The position numbers and the translations under genes were made by a program. From Siderastrea radians (Eukaryota > Cnidaria > Anthozoa > Scleractinia > Rhizangiidae): 64,000 bases of DNA. Of this stretch, positions 35,655 through 47,401 are shown one piece after another. The first letter of the stretch is position 1, and the number at the start of each line of letters is the position of its first letter. The stretch is taken from NCBI GenBank assembly GCA_964017195.1, contig CAXHKT010000166.1:172062-236061 (forward strand). Direction: 5' to 3'. The notes under the pieces were generated by a model, which made no database searches, was not told the DNA's origin, and saw only the letters and a list, made by a program, of their open reading frames with translations.

Positions 35655-36750
35655 ATGAAACTTAAGAAAGCGTCCTTGAGAGCACCAGGCAGGGGTGGCA
35701 CAAGCCATCTCACCGATTTCAATGAAACTTAGGCAGTTTAAAGGACTCAACCAGAAACTCAAGAATCCAAAGTGGTTCACTTTTTGGATTTAACCGGGGG
35801 GAGTTAGACCACCCCCCTGATTTTGGCAAGAAAACCCTAAAATTGATGAAAAGGTGGAACAAAAATAGACTGCTCCCCTACACTCAAACTTCAATGGATA
35901 TTTTTCATCTTTTGTATGGGTAGTAATTCTCTTGTTATTAGAATGTGAAGTTGTCAGAGTGACTCAATCAATTGCTGCTAATTAAGACTTGTCAATCAAG
36001 ACCCCCATGACACTGAATTTTTCAACGGTACTAAAACAGCAGACTTTAGATCCAAAAACCTCCAATGCGCCACTCTTGCTGTCAATAAAAAGCATAGGAC
36101 GATGAAGACCAACCTTTGTACTAACAATATCAGCAATAAAATTTTTGGGCACTTTCCAAAATTTCCCACAGCAGTCCCAAACGTTTACCAACCATTATAG
36201 GCCCCCAGTATCAGGTTTTGTTAAAACAAGGCAATATAATTTTGAAGCAAAGACAACTGGAGGTGTTCTGTTCAGCGAATGGAATCCGTTTCAACCAAAA
36301 ATAACCATACATTTGATACAAAGATAAAACACAAGGGTAAACTATAATTCAAGAGAATACCACCGCTATAAATGCATCTGAAAAGCTAAATACCTCTGAA
36401 AATTGCGTTCTCTCTCAGTAACAGCAAAGTATTAGTCATTCAATGGACTCTTGTAGGTTTCAAAAGTACTCACAGACTTCTTGGTACATTTCCTCTGATT
36501 ACAGTGCTTCCAGAATCCTGCTGATCGTTACAGCTCGACTTTTGAGCTTCATTCAATGTCATGCAGATCGCTTAGCTACGTCCACAGATGCTGCTTACGT
36601 CTAACGTAACTGTATAATAGAATAACTTTACCTTCTTTACCGTCGACATTCCGCGATGGGCTTTCCCGGTTTCATGATTATAGAATTTGACAATTCCTCC
36701 AGGATTTTAACTGATTTCAAAACCAAAGGCAAAACAACAACACTGACACG
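35655..36750 (-). repeat. Left copy of a ~1-kb repeat present again, inverted, at 49868-50947
   Basis: Read on the minus strand the block matches 49868-50947 on the plus strand. Shared landmarks include GCACCAGGCAGGGGTGGCAC (outer end), TTTGGATTCTTGAGTTTCTGG, GACAGCAAGAGTGGCGCATT and GCTCAAAAGTCG-type text near the inner end. Both copies contain a 69-70-codon frame with the shared phrase 'NFIADIVSTK.GLHR.M.FIDSKSGALE.FG' (here 36191-35982). Differences are spread over all codon positions, so the frame is probably not under selection. Identity is roughly 80% by eye, lower toward the inner end. Confidence 0.75.
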
Positions 36751-36838
36751 TTCGGCCGCTAGTCGAGAAGTCCTGAGTCGAGTAGGCATCAACTTCCATC
36801 ACGCAATCATGCGTTGAGTAATCCGACAAAATGTAAAC

Positions 36839-37111
36839 ATGGAAGCTTCTCCTAGGTCTTTCGGTGTTTTAGTAAAAATGCAGCCTAATTCAAGCAAGGC
36901 ACATGCTTTTACTCGAGTTTTAAGTGATCATTTTATTTCCAAAGAAAAATTAAAAGTGACAATTGCTCCAAAAATCCATGGTTCCCGAGATCAAGGTGAG
37001 AACGACCTATTTCAGTGCCATTTTGAGCAGTGGATCTACCAGAAGATAAAGTGGAATTTAGCAATGACAGGGTCTAGACGTATGGTGATGCCTTCAGGGC
37101 TGTTCAACTGA
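36839..37111 (+). CDS. Hypothetical 90-codon open frame
   Basis: Reads 'MEASPRSFGVLVKMQPNSSKAHAFTRVLSDHFISKEKLKVTIAPKIHG...' to a stop. It starts just beyond the left copy of the inverted repeat. Composition is protein-like but no family is recognised, and no splice sites support extension. May be chance. Confidence 0.22.
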   Translation: MEASPRSFGVLVKMQPNSSKAHAFTRVLSDHFISKEKLKVTIAPKIHGSRDQGENDLFQCHFEQWIYQKIKWNLAMTGSRRMVMPSGLFN

Positions 37112-38203
37112 TTTGGATTCGTCAACGGTATGGCATATTATGTAGATTAGGTGAAAACCGAAAGGTTGTTCCTACAGTTAAACCTCTATGAAGCAGCTAC
37201 CCTCATGGATTGAGCGAGTGGCTCACCAAAATTAGCTTAAGGCATGACAGAAACGTCATATATGAACAATCAAACGCCTCTTCAACACACCAAATAATCT
37301 AAGGCAGTATAGTATAAATAATAACACGTGGAGGCTTAAATTTTCTCAGCATTTAGCTTGAGGTTGCTTGTGGATTCCAGGTTCGACTACCCCCCCCCCC
37401 CCCCGTGTATTTTTCCAGACAGATCAGTACATATGAATTGGATTTAGGTAGATTTTTAGCAGTCGGCGTAATTTTATTATTTTTTGCCCCCCACCCCCCA
37501 TACTTTGTCTCATTTTGGAGGGAAACTTCCCCCCCCAAAAAAAATACCCAATACCATGCCCCTCCACCTAAAAATCGCCAAAGACCCCCTCTACATAAGT
37601 TGTGAATCCTCCCTTGTATTGTCTTTTTTTAAGTCGTTGGGAGGGTACAAACACTCTATTTTAAGTCATGGTTGGCTCAAGTCACATTTGCAGCCAATTC
37701 GGATGAAAAGTCTTATCACTCAATTACAGTGTATATAATAAGGGTCAGCTGGGCTCAGTTAATACTAAACCGGGGCGTAATATATGGTCGTGGTTTCTTA
37801 CTACATTATGAAAATAGCAATCAACAGAGAGCCTAAAGCAGCTCAGTTTCCGCTCATTAGGCTGTTTTGTGCTTGAAAACACACACAAACACGCTGGGTT
37901 TGGGCAGTACGGGCACTCTACCCATTCTCTAACATCGTGAGCTGATCAATGATCAATAGTAGAGCATTACTGACAAAGCTACACTTCTGATGAAGCCTTT
38001 ACCGAATACTGACAGGCCTATGAATTTAATTTTAATTTCTATCACGTTTACACATTCCTAGCATGCAACTGAGGAGAACACAGAAATTTTCAGTAGAGCA
38101 GATCATTTAAAAAATGTGACATAAGACAAAAACAGATCCCTAGCACAACCTGATGTAAAATGCAACTCGTGATCAGAGTCTGTAATATGTCCACTGTATC
38201 AGT
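37112..38203. other. Non-coding 3' flank of the DDE-like gene, with C-runs
   Basis: Low-complexity C-runs at about 37389-37405 and 37489-37540 produce Pro-rich false frames. No poly(A) signal for the gene ending at 38204 was clear. Confidence 0.4.
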
Positions 38204-41200
38204 CTAAAGTTCTAACTGCCTCCTAATGTCGAGGCGCCTGTTTATCTCCTCAGCCTCAGTGACGTAGTCTTCCTCCTGCTCCTCCTGTTCATCAGGACTC
38301 GTGGCAGCCTCAAGTGCTACCCTTCCGCTACAGTTGAGTGAAGAGAGTCTGATAAAGCACCATGCTATCTGGTCTGCTGCTAGCCACTCGCTCTGGTCAA
38401 ACATCTTCTTACCGTCTGCAGATCGAACAGATTTCATCTTCGAGGCAACATGAGCGGCATTTGCTTTATTTCCAGTTTCCTCGCCTTGCAGGAAAATATC
38501 TTTCAAGTAGCTTCTGACCTTGTCAGAGAATCTACTGGCTCGCTTCCCTTTCTTCAAGGCCCATCCTGCCTCGGCTACCGGCTCATCCGTGAACACCTGC
38601 ATGTTATAGGACGAGGAGGAGGCACCTGTCCTGACGTAACCCCCGGACACCTGCTTAGACGTTTCTGCCCATTTCCGTTAGACTTCATTGTAGGCTGACT
38701 CTCTTTCGGGTCTTATGAGGTGCTCTCCAATATCTAGGTGTCTTTGCAAGGCAATAAACGACTGATATCTCTTGATACACCCTTCTTCGGGGCAACAGAA
38801 AGCTACAACTTCTGCGGATTCTTCTGTGGATGGGGGAGCTGTCTCCTCATCTCAGTTTGGACCTGATTCTTCAGCAGGGGCTAGCTGTTCAGCTCTTCTA
38901 GTAGAGGTCAAAACACCAGCTTCCACCGTAGGAGTGCTAAAGGGTTCCGCAATGTCGATACTGGTTGCGCCTTGTGGTGTTCCATAACGTAGCAGCTGCA
39001 ATGATGAAAACAACTTCCCTGGGCCCACGTTATATGCCTTCCAAGCCTTCGTTGAGCCGTTAGCATTAAAGGAGAAGTTGTTGAGTGATTGTATTCCAGT
39101 CATGGAGTGCTTCGCCATGGTCTTCATTGAGGTGTTGATTCTCACTACTGCAGCGAAACACCTTTTAACGCCTCCATAAGACTCGACTGCTGTCTTCATG
39201 TCCTTAGCGTCACGGACGTCATGACCCTCATTTATGTAACGACGCATGTAACTTTTGATGACAGCGATACGATGATCTCATACGTCCTTCCCTGCCTGCG
39301 GGTCGCTAAAGTCGTAGCACTTGATCGTGATGCCAACAAGATCTCCGAGACTGGGCAGCGATAAGATGAGGTAAATGCAGTGGTAACATCCTGCGTTATC
39401 TGATCTCAGAAAGGCCTCAGTGATTTCTGGTTTGACTGCCTTGATGTGCCCTAGAGTATGCTCAATGATTGACAGCACAGCAAACCAGTTCTGGGTGCAG
39501 TCGTCTAACACATGGATATAACTTCTTGTATGGGGATAAAAACGTCATGATTAGTTTTAAAACTGAGGCCCAAAAAGCAACTTTTAACTTCTGAGTAAGA
39601 TTTTTTAATGAGCAGTCGTCAGCAGCCGTAATGCAGTGATACACTACAACTACAACTATTGAAAACAGTATCAAAATCAAAGAAGGCCATACATAAGGGA
39701 AGACGTAAGAAAAAAACAGCATATCGGGCAACTCAGATTTTTTAACACTGTTCTAAGGGCTGTTGTTTTTAGACACAAGGCTGCTTTTGAAGCAAAAAGA
39801 GTGGAAACAGTACCATGTGGCATGATTTACCTCGTTCTCTCCATTTTCGTTTTTTAAGACGGCGACGCACACGTGCCACGACTTCCCTTTCTTGCCGAAC
39901 CAGTCTCTCTGCGTCTCTCGGAAACTGCCCGGAGAAACTTCATCGCCCAATCCATGATCAGCAGTACCTGGTTCACTTTCAGGTTCTCTATCACGTCAGT
40001 CTTTGCCGCATCTTGACGCGCAGCACGAAGTATGTGCACCTTCCACTCCTCAATTTTGGGGATGGATGTCTCAACGTCGTGCTGCAGTTCTTTGTGGTCA
40101 TCGGCATCACTGAAAAAAAGGTAAATTGCCATAATTTTTTATATACTACCTAACAACAAAGAACTTACTTTGAATACTATGAATGGGGAAAGACGTTTGA
40201 AACTTATCCAAATAGAAGAAGACTAAACCCTTCCCCGCTGTTTAACGTGGCACAGAGTAATCCGTGTCTTAAAGTTACCTTTACGTCACTTCTGGGGACG
40301 ATAAAGCCATTTGCACATCAAGAATCACCACCTTGCCCTCCTCGCAACGGTCGCAGGTGATGTCGTGCAGGTGCGTACATGTACCCTTGAACTCCTCCTC
40401 TTGCGTACTGAGTGCGTAGGTACTGCAGTGGTCTGCGCATGGCTTGGCTGTACTGACATGGATTTTGTAATTCGTTTTTAAGTACTGCTTTGCTTCTTTA
40501 AGGCGAGATTTGATTTCGCATCCTTTTTGTTCATCTAGACCTAAAAGAGATAAGGATGCCTACCTTTTATAGTATGAACTAATGTTTGCTGCATTCGAGT
40601 CTCAATTTTTTAAGATTTTGTCATGATGCTTGATTTCTATAGAGTTACGTAGAGTTATTGAGGTTAAAATAAGACGAGAGATGCTCTTACCTAGTTTGCA
40701 TAGCCGGTTCACAGTCTCTTCCCGTGTCGAATACGCCAATCTGGGTGCTGTCTAAACCAGCGAGCGATTTTTTCTGTGAAGCAGCACAGACCTGAATTTA
40801 TAACTGACAACTTTTCAATAAAGAGGCCTAGGTTGACAAAGATTCCCTGGTAATGCAAAAAAAAACTTAACTAAATTACTTACAATGGTTTGTAGATGCT
40901 TTATGTTTTAATGTGTCAAGGGTAAAAATCGTGGCTGCTTCACCAAGCTTTTAATTAGCATCATTTAAAACAGGAACAGGGTTCCGTTTTGTATGGCTAT
41001 AACATTGGTAACTATATGACCCTATATCAGAAAGTAGCCAACCTGTAGGTTCCTATAGATTGGGCCTAGAAATATTTCTTTCTTCATTTTATATACTGAA
41101 ACTACATCTCAACAGCCCTTCAATCCTCGCACCTACACCCTGGCTATCCTCGCGTACACATGCCACACCATACCTTCAGGATGTTACACAGCGTTGATCT

Positions 41201-42550
41201 GCTAAGGGGCGTGAAACTGAAATCTTTGCAGTAGATCTGGTATAGCTGTATTAACCGCGATGCGATGACTGTCCTCACGACGATTGGGATTTTGATCTCC
41301 TCTCCACTAGTTAGTTTGAGCTTCGTGGTGCCATAGGCCACATCCTGGAGAAAAATGGACTGGAGATAAAATCCAAGAAATGGTCAAACTTCGAAGGGTC
41401 CAGTCGACTGCGCTGGAGGGTGGGGGGCTCGATCACATGACCAGGACCACTCTCAAAGGTGTGCCGTCTTGCCTCATCAACCCTCCACTTCGTTAAGCCA
41501 GGGATAAGGGCCATAAGCTCTGTCTTGGAGCAGTCGTGGACAAATATAGATAGGATTTGCTGCCTTGTGTGCCAAGATGAAGGCTCTTCATACAGCTGGA
41601 GGAATGTGGTAAGTAAAGCTTGCTCAGGCAGATTTTCCGTAGCCAGACTGCAATACCCTCCAACAACCTGTTGGAACAGCCATTTGGAATTTCCTGGAGC
41701 GATGGCCTCAAGGACAGTCTCGACAACCTGAACCGCTTTGTGCTTGTAGTATCGAGAAGTGCGCAAGGAAATCTCTTCAACGTCAGTTTCGAGCTGCGAC
41801 CGTATCGGGCTTATCCTCCCGTCTACCCTTCTGAGGAAATTGTTCAGGGAAATCAACTGCTCTTTCACTTGCGGAGTAGGCTGCCATTCGTGTGACATTT
41901 CAACGTCTGGATTGGTGCCTTGTGAGAAGCTGGAGAACAGCGTGTCTGTTGAACTGGTTTCGCTTGGGGGATTGTCTGCAAACCTCACTCTTGGCAGCAC
42001 TGGCATTTCCTGTAATGTACAGTGTAGAATAACATTTACCTTTAGTTTATATGTAGAGGTCTCAACCCTCAAAATGGACACATTCCTCACTCAACTCCTA
42101 GTGAGAGCTGATGGCCGTGAGAGAGGGTTTACAAGCAAGCCTTTTTGAGAAAATCACAGAGACATTTTGGGCAATTGTTCGAGCAAAAACTTCCTTAAGG
42201 GAGAGGGGGTTGGGTGAAAGCCTCTTTCCCTGAAATGGCCTGCACAGGGACATAACTGGCTGCATAAGTATAGGGCGCAATATTAACTCCTCCACGACTA
42301 ACTTAGCCAACTGCCTTAGGTTAGTAATAGTCTAGCTTCACAAACAGACCCTAGGGCATGTTTTTCAAGCATATTAAACCGCTGCCTACCCACACAAAAT
42401 GCATGACCGTAGGTGTCTCTTCGAAATTTAAACAATGTATGGGGATACTGAAAGGTTCGTATTTAGCCCAATAATGTGGGGAATATTTACATTTGTGTTG
42501 AAAATAAAAGTAAATTTAGGTTTTATCCGATTTTGATATCCCTAGCCGGC

Positions 42551-42635
42551 GAGAGCATCCGGATTTTGCCGCTCTTATTTCACCCGCTATTTTTCTCGGT
42601 GGGTGAAACAGGAACCACAAAACCGGATGCTCCTT
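42551..42635. repeat. Hairpin MITE inside intron 2
   Basis: GAGAGCATCCGGATTTTG and AAAACCGGATGCTCC, with TTTCACCC and GGGTGAAA nearer the loop, form a ~33-bp imperfect stem with a short loop (about GCTATTTTTCTCGGT). It lies in the intron between exons 2 and 3 of the DDE-like gene. No target duplication identified. Confidence 0.6.
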
Positions 42636-43697
42636 CGAAAATACACCAATGGTCATACACGTTGTGTGGGTACCCTGATGTTAACTCGGCGTTCTATGAT
42701 TTGGCAGTGATATTGACGAGCGGCTTACGGTGCGCTGAGAATTATCAGGAAAAGCGTATCCCATGTGTTTTTTTACTCCACCTATAGTCCATTCTTCACA
42801 TTAAAGTTGATAACGTCAAGGAACTTTTGCTCCTTTATAATACCAAATTAAACGGGTTCAAATTACGTCATGTGAAGTAATTTTGGGAAAATTTCTTGAC
42901 TTACGATGGTTGATTCTGAGTCATTATGTGGGCTTTCAGTCGGACAAGTCTGTAGTGGCTCTCCTGTGGGCATGTTTCCGCCGCTTAATGTCTCCAGTGC
43001 AAGTTGCACCGGTTCAGGTAATGACACCACTGCCTGGTCTGCCATACTATCTTGTTGAATTGCAGCCGGGTGTTCTCTGCGACAGGCTCTACAAATACCT
43101 GAGTGAGATTATTGCAAGGCGCATGTAAACTACTAAATTCGCAGCATCAACAAAGGGTAAAGTAATAAATGGACATAAACTACATAATTCTCTAAAGATG
43201 GACATCCCCTGGTCAATGACTAACTCCCAAGTCATGTCAACTCCTGCATGCTTGAGGACCCAGAGTACTTTGCGAGCACTCCCTTTTGTAATGACGAGAT
43301 AAAGGGGCACAGAATGATCAGCATGAGCACAGTTGTAGCCTTCGTCGGAAACATGAAACTTAAATAGTGTAAATACCTGCACCAGTAGGAATAAGAACAT
43401 GCCATTTAGCCATAATCTCCTTGCTAAGCTTCAGGTTGACTCCCCGGCCCCGTTCAGGTTTCCTCGTTTTAATTCCGTGCAGTGGGTATTGGCATTTTCT
43501 TGTAGGCTTCCACTCAGTTCCCAAGTCATCCCTGTGTTTTGGGCAGATGGTAAAACCACTGACGTCTCCGTCAAAAAGCCGAGCGCGTGCGAGGATAAGT
43601 TCCCCTTCAGAAGCAACACACTTCTGTGCAACATTGAGACGCTTCAAGTGCGGTTTGATATCTTTCAAGCAGGAATTCAAAGTGTAAAATCCTGTGA

Positions 43698-43814
43698 AAT
43701 TAAGAATTAAACGAGACTTACCCGTAAGTTGAAGTTTGATTTGGATTCTATGAGTCATCAGCCGGGAGTGTAGGAGTTGGTACGAGAGAGAGTGCAGCGC
43801 ATGCGTCAAGTCAG
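43698..43814 (-). repeat. DIRS 3' inverted terminal repeat
   Basis: Contains GTACGAGAGAGAGTGCAGCG followed by CATGCGTCAAGTCAG (43780-43814), the exact complement of the inner part of the 5' repeat. The part around GTCATCAGCC is about 75% similar to the other end. The outermost ~40 bp (43698-43740) is specific to this end and is complemented again at 44050-44099. Confidence 0.8.
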
Positions 43815-44008
43815 GCTTTAGAGGCCGAAATGACATTTTCGTTGCCAGGGCCTACGTTCCTAGGGCACGTGTTATACCAAGTAGGTCTGGTGACGAGAAA
43901 AAACTGTAGAAAAGGAATCTCATTGCCATATGGCAAGAAGAATGAACCGTAACAATGAAGATACTCATCGGACACCCATAGGGAGGGGCACAATAATGAA
44001 AACAGGGG

Positions 44009-44148
44009 GGGGCGTACCAACTCCTACACTCCCGGCTGATGACTCATAGAATCCAAATCAAACTTCAACTTACAGGTAAGTCTCGTTTAATTCTTAATTC
44101 TATTTCGTCATCAGCCAAGGTCGTTACGGAGTGGTACGAGATTTCAGA
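44009..44148 (-). repeat. DIRS internal complementary region
   Basis: 44009-44099 is the inverse of the outer 3' end (43698-43780, one or two differences). 44095-44148 is the inverse of the outer 5' end (48806-48854). The two pieces meet at TAATT (44095-44099). This arrangement is known from DIRS-1, where it is thought to template the joining of element ends into a circle. Confidence 0.82.
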
Positions 44149-44466
44149 GCTGTCATTGAGGCAGAAGAAAAAACAGTGTTTAAGTAATAAATAACTGACG
44201 TTTAATTGCGTCATTCGTTTATCCAAATATCAACGATTTAAGTAACAAAAATATGAAGAATCGTAGTCACATTACACTATTGACCACAAGCAAAGATAAA
44301 CCTTACATGTATTGCCACGATCTGTGTCTCAGATCTGAGGCAGAAAAAACCTGGACCGAGGTTCGGTAAGAATACTAAACAAGGGGTATCAACCATCAAA
44401 AAGATATCACATAAAAACATCAGTGTAGCTTAAAAACTACTCGAGCGCACCACATCTGTGATAAGA

Positions 44467-45666
44467 CTAGTTTTGCGCAAATGTCCTTAAAATTTCATGT
44501 CCGTAATTAAACTCTGGCTCAGAAGACTTGTGGTAGAATTGTTGAAAGGTCCTCTCACTCGACCATCCTGCAGACAACATAATGTCCTTAATGTTTATGT
44601 TATTGTCTGCAAGGAAGGAAGATGAGGTGGCTCTTGTACTGTGGCCTTTAAACTTAGATGTATCAACCCCTGCAGTAGACAAAACGGTTCTGCACCATCT
44701 GGAGATTGTGTCCTTGCTTACTGGTCCATGTGGCTTTACATGACTTAGAAGCAATTGTTTGGATGCGTTTCGAAAAGGGGTTGTCCGCTTTATGTACTCC
44801 TTCAAATGAGCAATAGTACACAACTTCTGATCCTTTGGATAAGCCTTAAAAACAACGGGTTGAATATGAGTTCCTACACGAGTCTGTTTTACTTTGTCCA
44901 TGATCTTGAAAACACACTGATCAGTCGTCAGCTCCATGTTCTCGGTTGTTAAATACTTAATTGTTTGACATCTCTGACCGCTTAGGAGGCTTAGAAGAAA
45001 TGTCAGCTTTAACGTGAGATCTTTCAAGCTGAGCTCGGGTGCTGAGGGCCTTCCACGAAAATAATTAAATACAACACTCAAATCCCAAATTGATTTGTAT
45101 CGGGGTAATGCGGGGTGAAGCTCAAAGATGCCTTTCATAAACCGTCTGACAATTGGTAATTGTCCAAATGGAGTAGAAGAGTTTATGTCAAGCTGTAAGA
45201 TGGACGACAGCATGCTTCTAGCAGTGTTTATGGCGCTGTACGATGATCCCTTTTCATACAGCATAGACAGGAAATCTAGGGCCATGGGTAGAGATGGTGA
45301 CAAGACATCGCAGTGTTTCTGTTTACAGAATTCAAGCCACTTCTGGAGGTATGTCTGGTACTGCGCGGTTGTGCCTTTTCGCCAGGATGCAATAATGACG
45401 TCTGAAGATCTGGATGTGAAGCCTAGATCCTTGAGTTGTTTCCTGATAGTAGACAAATAAGGAGACTCATTTTTCTGTGTAGTGGGTGGTTTACCTCTGG
45501 AAATGCCGGAAGACTCAAAAGATTCTTGGACGGTGGAAGAGTGATTGGTGGAAGAACGAGAAGAGACGTCAGGATCGGGTACCACGATTGTGTCGGCCAC
45601 ATTGGAACTACTACCACGCCCGTCGCCTTGTCCTGGATGATTTTTTGTAGAACTCTTAGAACGCAA
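44467..45666 (-). CDS. DIRS tyrosine recombinase
   Basis: 399 residues. Catalytic set: Arg232 in 'SLLSGQRCQTI', Lys in the 'DKVKQTRVG' turn, His342-x-x-Arg345 in 'FKGHSTRATSSS', Trp368 in 'LSAGWSSERT', and nucleophile Tyr378 in 'FQQFYHKS'. The N-terminal SAM-like core-binding domain (about 68-185, 'SWRKGTTAQYQTYLQKWLEFCKQ') is present and preceded by a Ser-rich tail. It overlaps the RT ORF by 244 bp in another frame, which is usual in DIRS elements. It should catalyse circle integration at TAATT. All key residues are present and the frame is open, so this looks functional. Confidence 0.9.
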   Translation of the reverse strand: MRSKSSTKNHPGQGDGRGSSSNVADTIVVPDPDVSSRSSTNHSSTVQESFESSGISRGKPPTTQKNESPYLSTIRKQLKDLGFTSRSSDVIIASWRKGTTAQYQTYLQKWLEFCKQKHCDVLSPSLPMALDFLSMLYEKGSSYSAINTARSMLSSILQLDINSSTPFGQLPIVRRFMKGIFELHPALPRYKSIWDLSVVFNYFRGRPSAPELSLKDLTLKLTFLLSLLSGQRCQTIKYLTTENMELTTDQCVFKIMDKVKQTRVGTHIQPVVFKAYPKDQKLCTIAHLKEYIKRTTPFRNASKQLLLSHVKPHGPVSKDTISRWCRTVLSTAGVDTSKFKGHSTRATSSSFLADNNINIKDIMLSAGWSSERTFQQFYHKSSEPEFNYGHEILRTFAQN

Positions 45667-47363
45667 CTAAAAGGGGGAAAACAATAAAATTGTTTTTCAG
45701 ACCATGAAACAGTAAATGCATCAACAAGGTATGCTTCAGGATCTGGTCTAAAGGAGCAGTATGTGGAAAATTGTCTGTTGAGTCTGGATGCGAAAAGGTC
45801 TATCTCTGGTTTGAAATTAAGGGCATCCAGTGCCTTGTTCAGTAATTTGGGATTAATCATCCATTCGGTATCCTCTGAATGAAAATTTCTAGATTCTCTG
45901 TCAGCTGTAACATTGGAGGAGCCAGGGATATGGGCAGCAGTAAGCCAAGTTACATTATGTAACTGACAAAATTCCCAAATTTGAACTGCAATTTCATTAC
46001 ATTTAAGACTGTGACATGTGCCCATATTATTTATGACAGAGACAGCAGTAGTGTTGTCGATCATTAATTTTACATGCTTTCCTGAATTAGAATTTTGAAA
46101 ACATTTTAGGGCAAAGAATGCTGCCAAAAGCTCAAGGTAGTTGATATGGTTTTCAGCCTCCATGGGTGACCATCTCCCTCCTGTCGATGTCTTGTTCATG
46201 ACAGCACCCCAACCCATAAGGGAAGCATCTGAATACAGAATGATATCTACAGGGGGATGGCAAATGGTGTTATAACTATGATCCAGATTATCTAGCCACC
46301 ACCTCATTTCAGATATTCCTTGCTTAGACACAGACATAGAAGCTTCAAAATCTCCTTTAGACTGTTTGAGGGCCTTAATCTTGTCCATTTCCAGGTATCT
46401 ATAATAAAGTGCACCATATCTCACAGCTGGTAGGCTAGAGATCATGTAGCCAATAATTCTGGCAATGTCTCGGATCTTAACAGAGTGTGAATTATTTATG
46501 GTACATTGCAGTATCTCTTTAATCTTACGTATCTTATCTTCAGTAAGTCTGACGATCATTTTGAGAGAGTCAATGACAAATCCCAGAAAAGTGATTTGCT
46601 GTTGCGGAATGAACACAGATTTTTCAGGGTGAATGACTAATCCAATGTTGTCTAACATCTTAATAGAGTCAATAACATTAATCGCACATCTAAGGTACGT
46701 GCTGCCCTGTAAATAAAAATCATCAATATATCCACTGATAATGTGATTCAAAAGCCTCAAGTGGGAAAGGGGTGGCTTCATCATTTTTGTGAATTTGCGA
46801 GGGCAGGTAGACAGGCCATTGGGGAACACTGTGTACTGATAAAGCAAACCATGGTATGTGAATTTAAGGTACTTCTGAAAATCAGGATGAATTCTTACAC
46901 TGTAGTAAGCATCCTTCAAATCCAGAGAAGCCATCCAACAATTTGGTGTCACCAATCTTAAGATGGTATGTATTGTATCCATTTTAAAATGCGAGTTCTC
47001 TATAAATGCGTTTAAACGCTTTAAATTTAGAATAAGACGCACATTTCCATCCTTTTTTAGTACAGTAAATATAGGTGAGATAAATTCACCAGGCTCATGG
47101 TTACACAAGACAATAACTCCCCTATCTAGCAGGCTTTTGATTTCTCTGTCAACTAAACTTGCATGATCACGCGGTATAGAGTTGGGAGGGTATGCTACCT
47201 GAGTGGGCGGGTTTGAAATAAATGTTATAGAATCTCCAGAGATAGTTTGGAGGATGTTATTATCAGTAGTAAGTCTCTCCCATTTGTGGCGAAACAAAGA
47301 TAACTGTCCTCCCCTAAATGAATGCACTTTAGCTTTCAAATAAGGTAAAACATGAGAGGCCAT
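45423..47363 (-). CDS. DIRS reverse transcriptase and RNase H
   Basis: 646 residues. RT motifs in order: 'FISPIFTVLKKDGNVRLILNLKRLN', motif A 'SLDLKDAYYSVRIH', motif B-like 'FPNGLSTCPRKFTKMM', catalytic 'YIDDFYLQG', and 'FLGFVID'. The RNase H carries D ('LYSDASLMGWGAVM'), E ('NYLELLAAFFALK'), D ('LMIDNTTAVSVINNMG') and D ('SNVTADRESR'). The C-terminus ('PEIDLFASRLNRQFSTYCSFRPDPEAYLVDAF', 'PPFSCVLRVLQKI') is typical of DIRS/Ngaro RTs. No methyltransferase domain is visible. It starts 39 bases after the gag-like stop, so expression may need reinitiation or a spliced or bicistronic message. Confidence 0.9.
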   Translation of the reverse strand: MASHVLPYLKAKVHSFRGGQLSLFRHKWERLTTDNNILQTISGDSITFISNPPTQVAYPPNSIPRDHASLVDREIKSLLDRGVIVLCNHEPGEFISPIFTVLKKDGNVRLILNLKRLNAFIENSHFKMDTIHTILRLVTPNCWMASLDLKDAYYSVRIHPDFQKYLKFTYHGLLYQYTVFPNGLSTCPRKFTKMMKPPLSHLRLLNHIISGYIDDFYLQGSTYLRCAINVIDSIKMLDNIGLVIHPEKSVFIPQQQITFLGFVIDSLKMIVRLTEDKIRKIKEILQCTINNSHSVKIRDIARIIGYMISSLPAVRYGALYYRYLEMDKIKALKQSKGDFEASMSVSKQGISEMRWWLDNLDHSYNTICHPPVDIILYSDASLMGWGAVMNKTSTGGRWSPMEAENHINYLELLAAFFALKCFQNSNSGKHVKLMIDNTTAVSVINNMGTCHSLKCNEIAVQIWEFCQLHNVTWLTAAHIPGSSNVTADRESRNFHSEDTEWMINPKLLNKALDALNFKPEIDLFASRLNRQFSTYCSFRPDPEAYLVDAFTVSWSEKQFYCFPPFSCVLRVLQKIIQDKATGVVVVPMWPTQSWYPILTSLLVLPPITLPPSKNLLSLPAFPEVNHPLHRKMSLLICLLSGNNSRI

Positions 47364-47401
47364 GTAAGAAGGAAACTCATCTACCTGTGTTTTGATCCTG
47401 T

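Noticed and set aside
37353..37738. Pro- and Gly-rich frames near the C-runs
   Set aside because: Produced by low-complexity CCCCC tracts; no conserved composition on either side.
39278..39280. Selenocysteine at the in-frame TGA of the DDE-like gene
   Set aside because: The same copy has several frameshifts and two more stops, so simple decay is the better explanation; no SECIS-like structure was seen.
42476..42787. 103-codon plus-strand frame in intron 2 of the DDE-like gene
   Set aside because: It runs through a hairpin MITE and has no recognisable domain.
43089..43400. 103-codon minus-strand frame downstream of exon 1 of the DDE-like gene
   Set aside because: It crosses the GTATTT donor of exon 1 and the intron; the spliced frame joining exon 2 at 43098 fits the Cys motif (GICRACR) much better.
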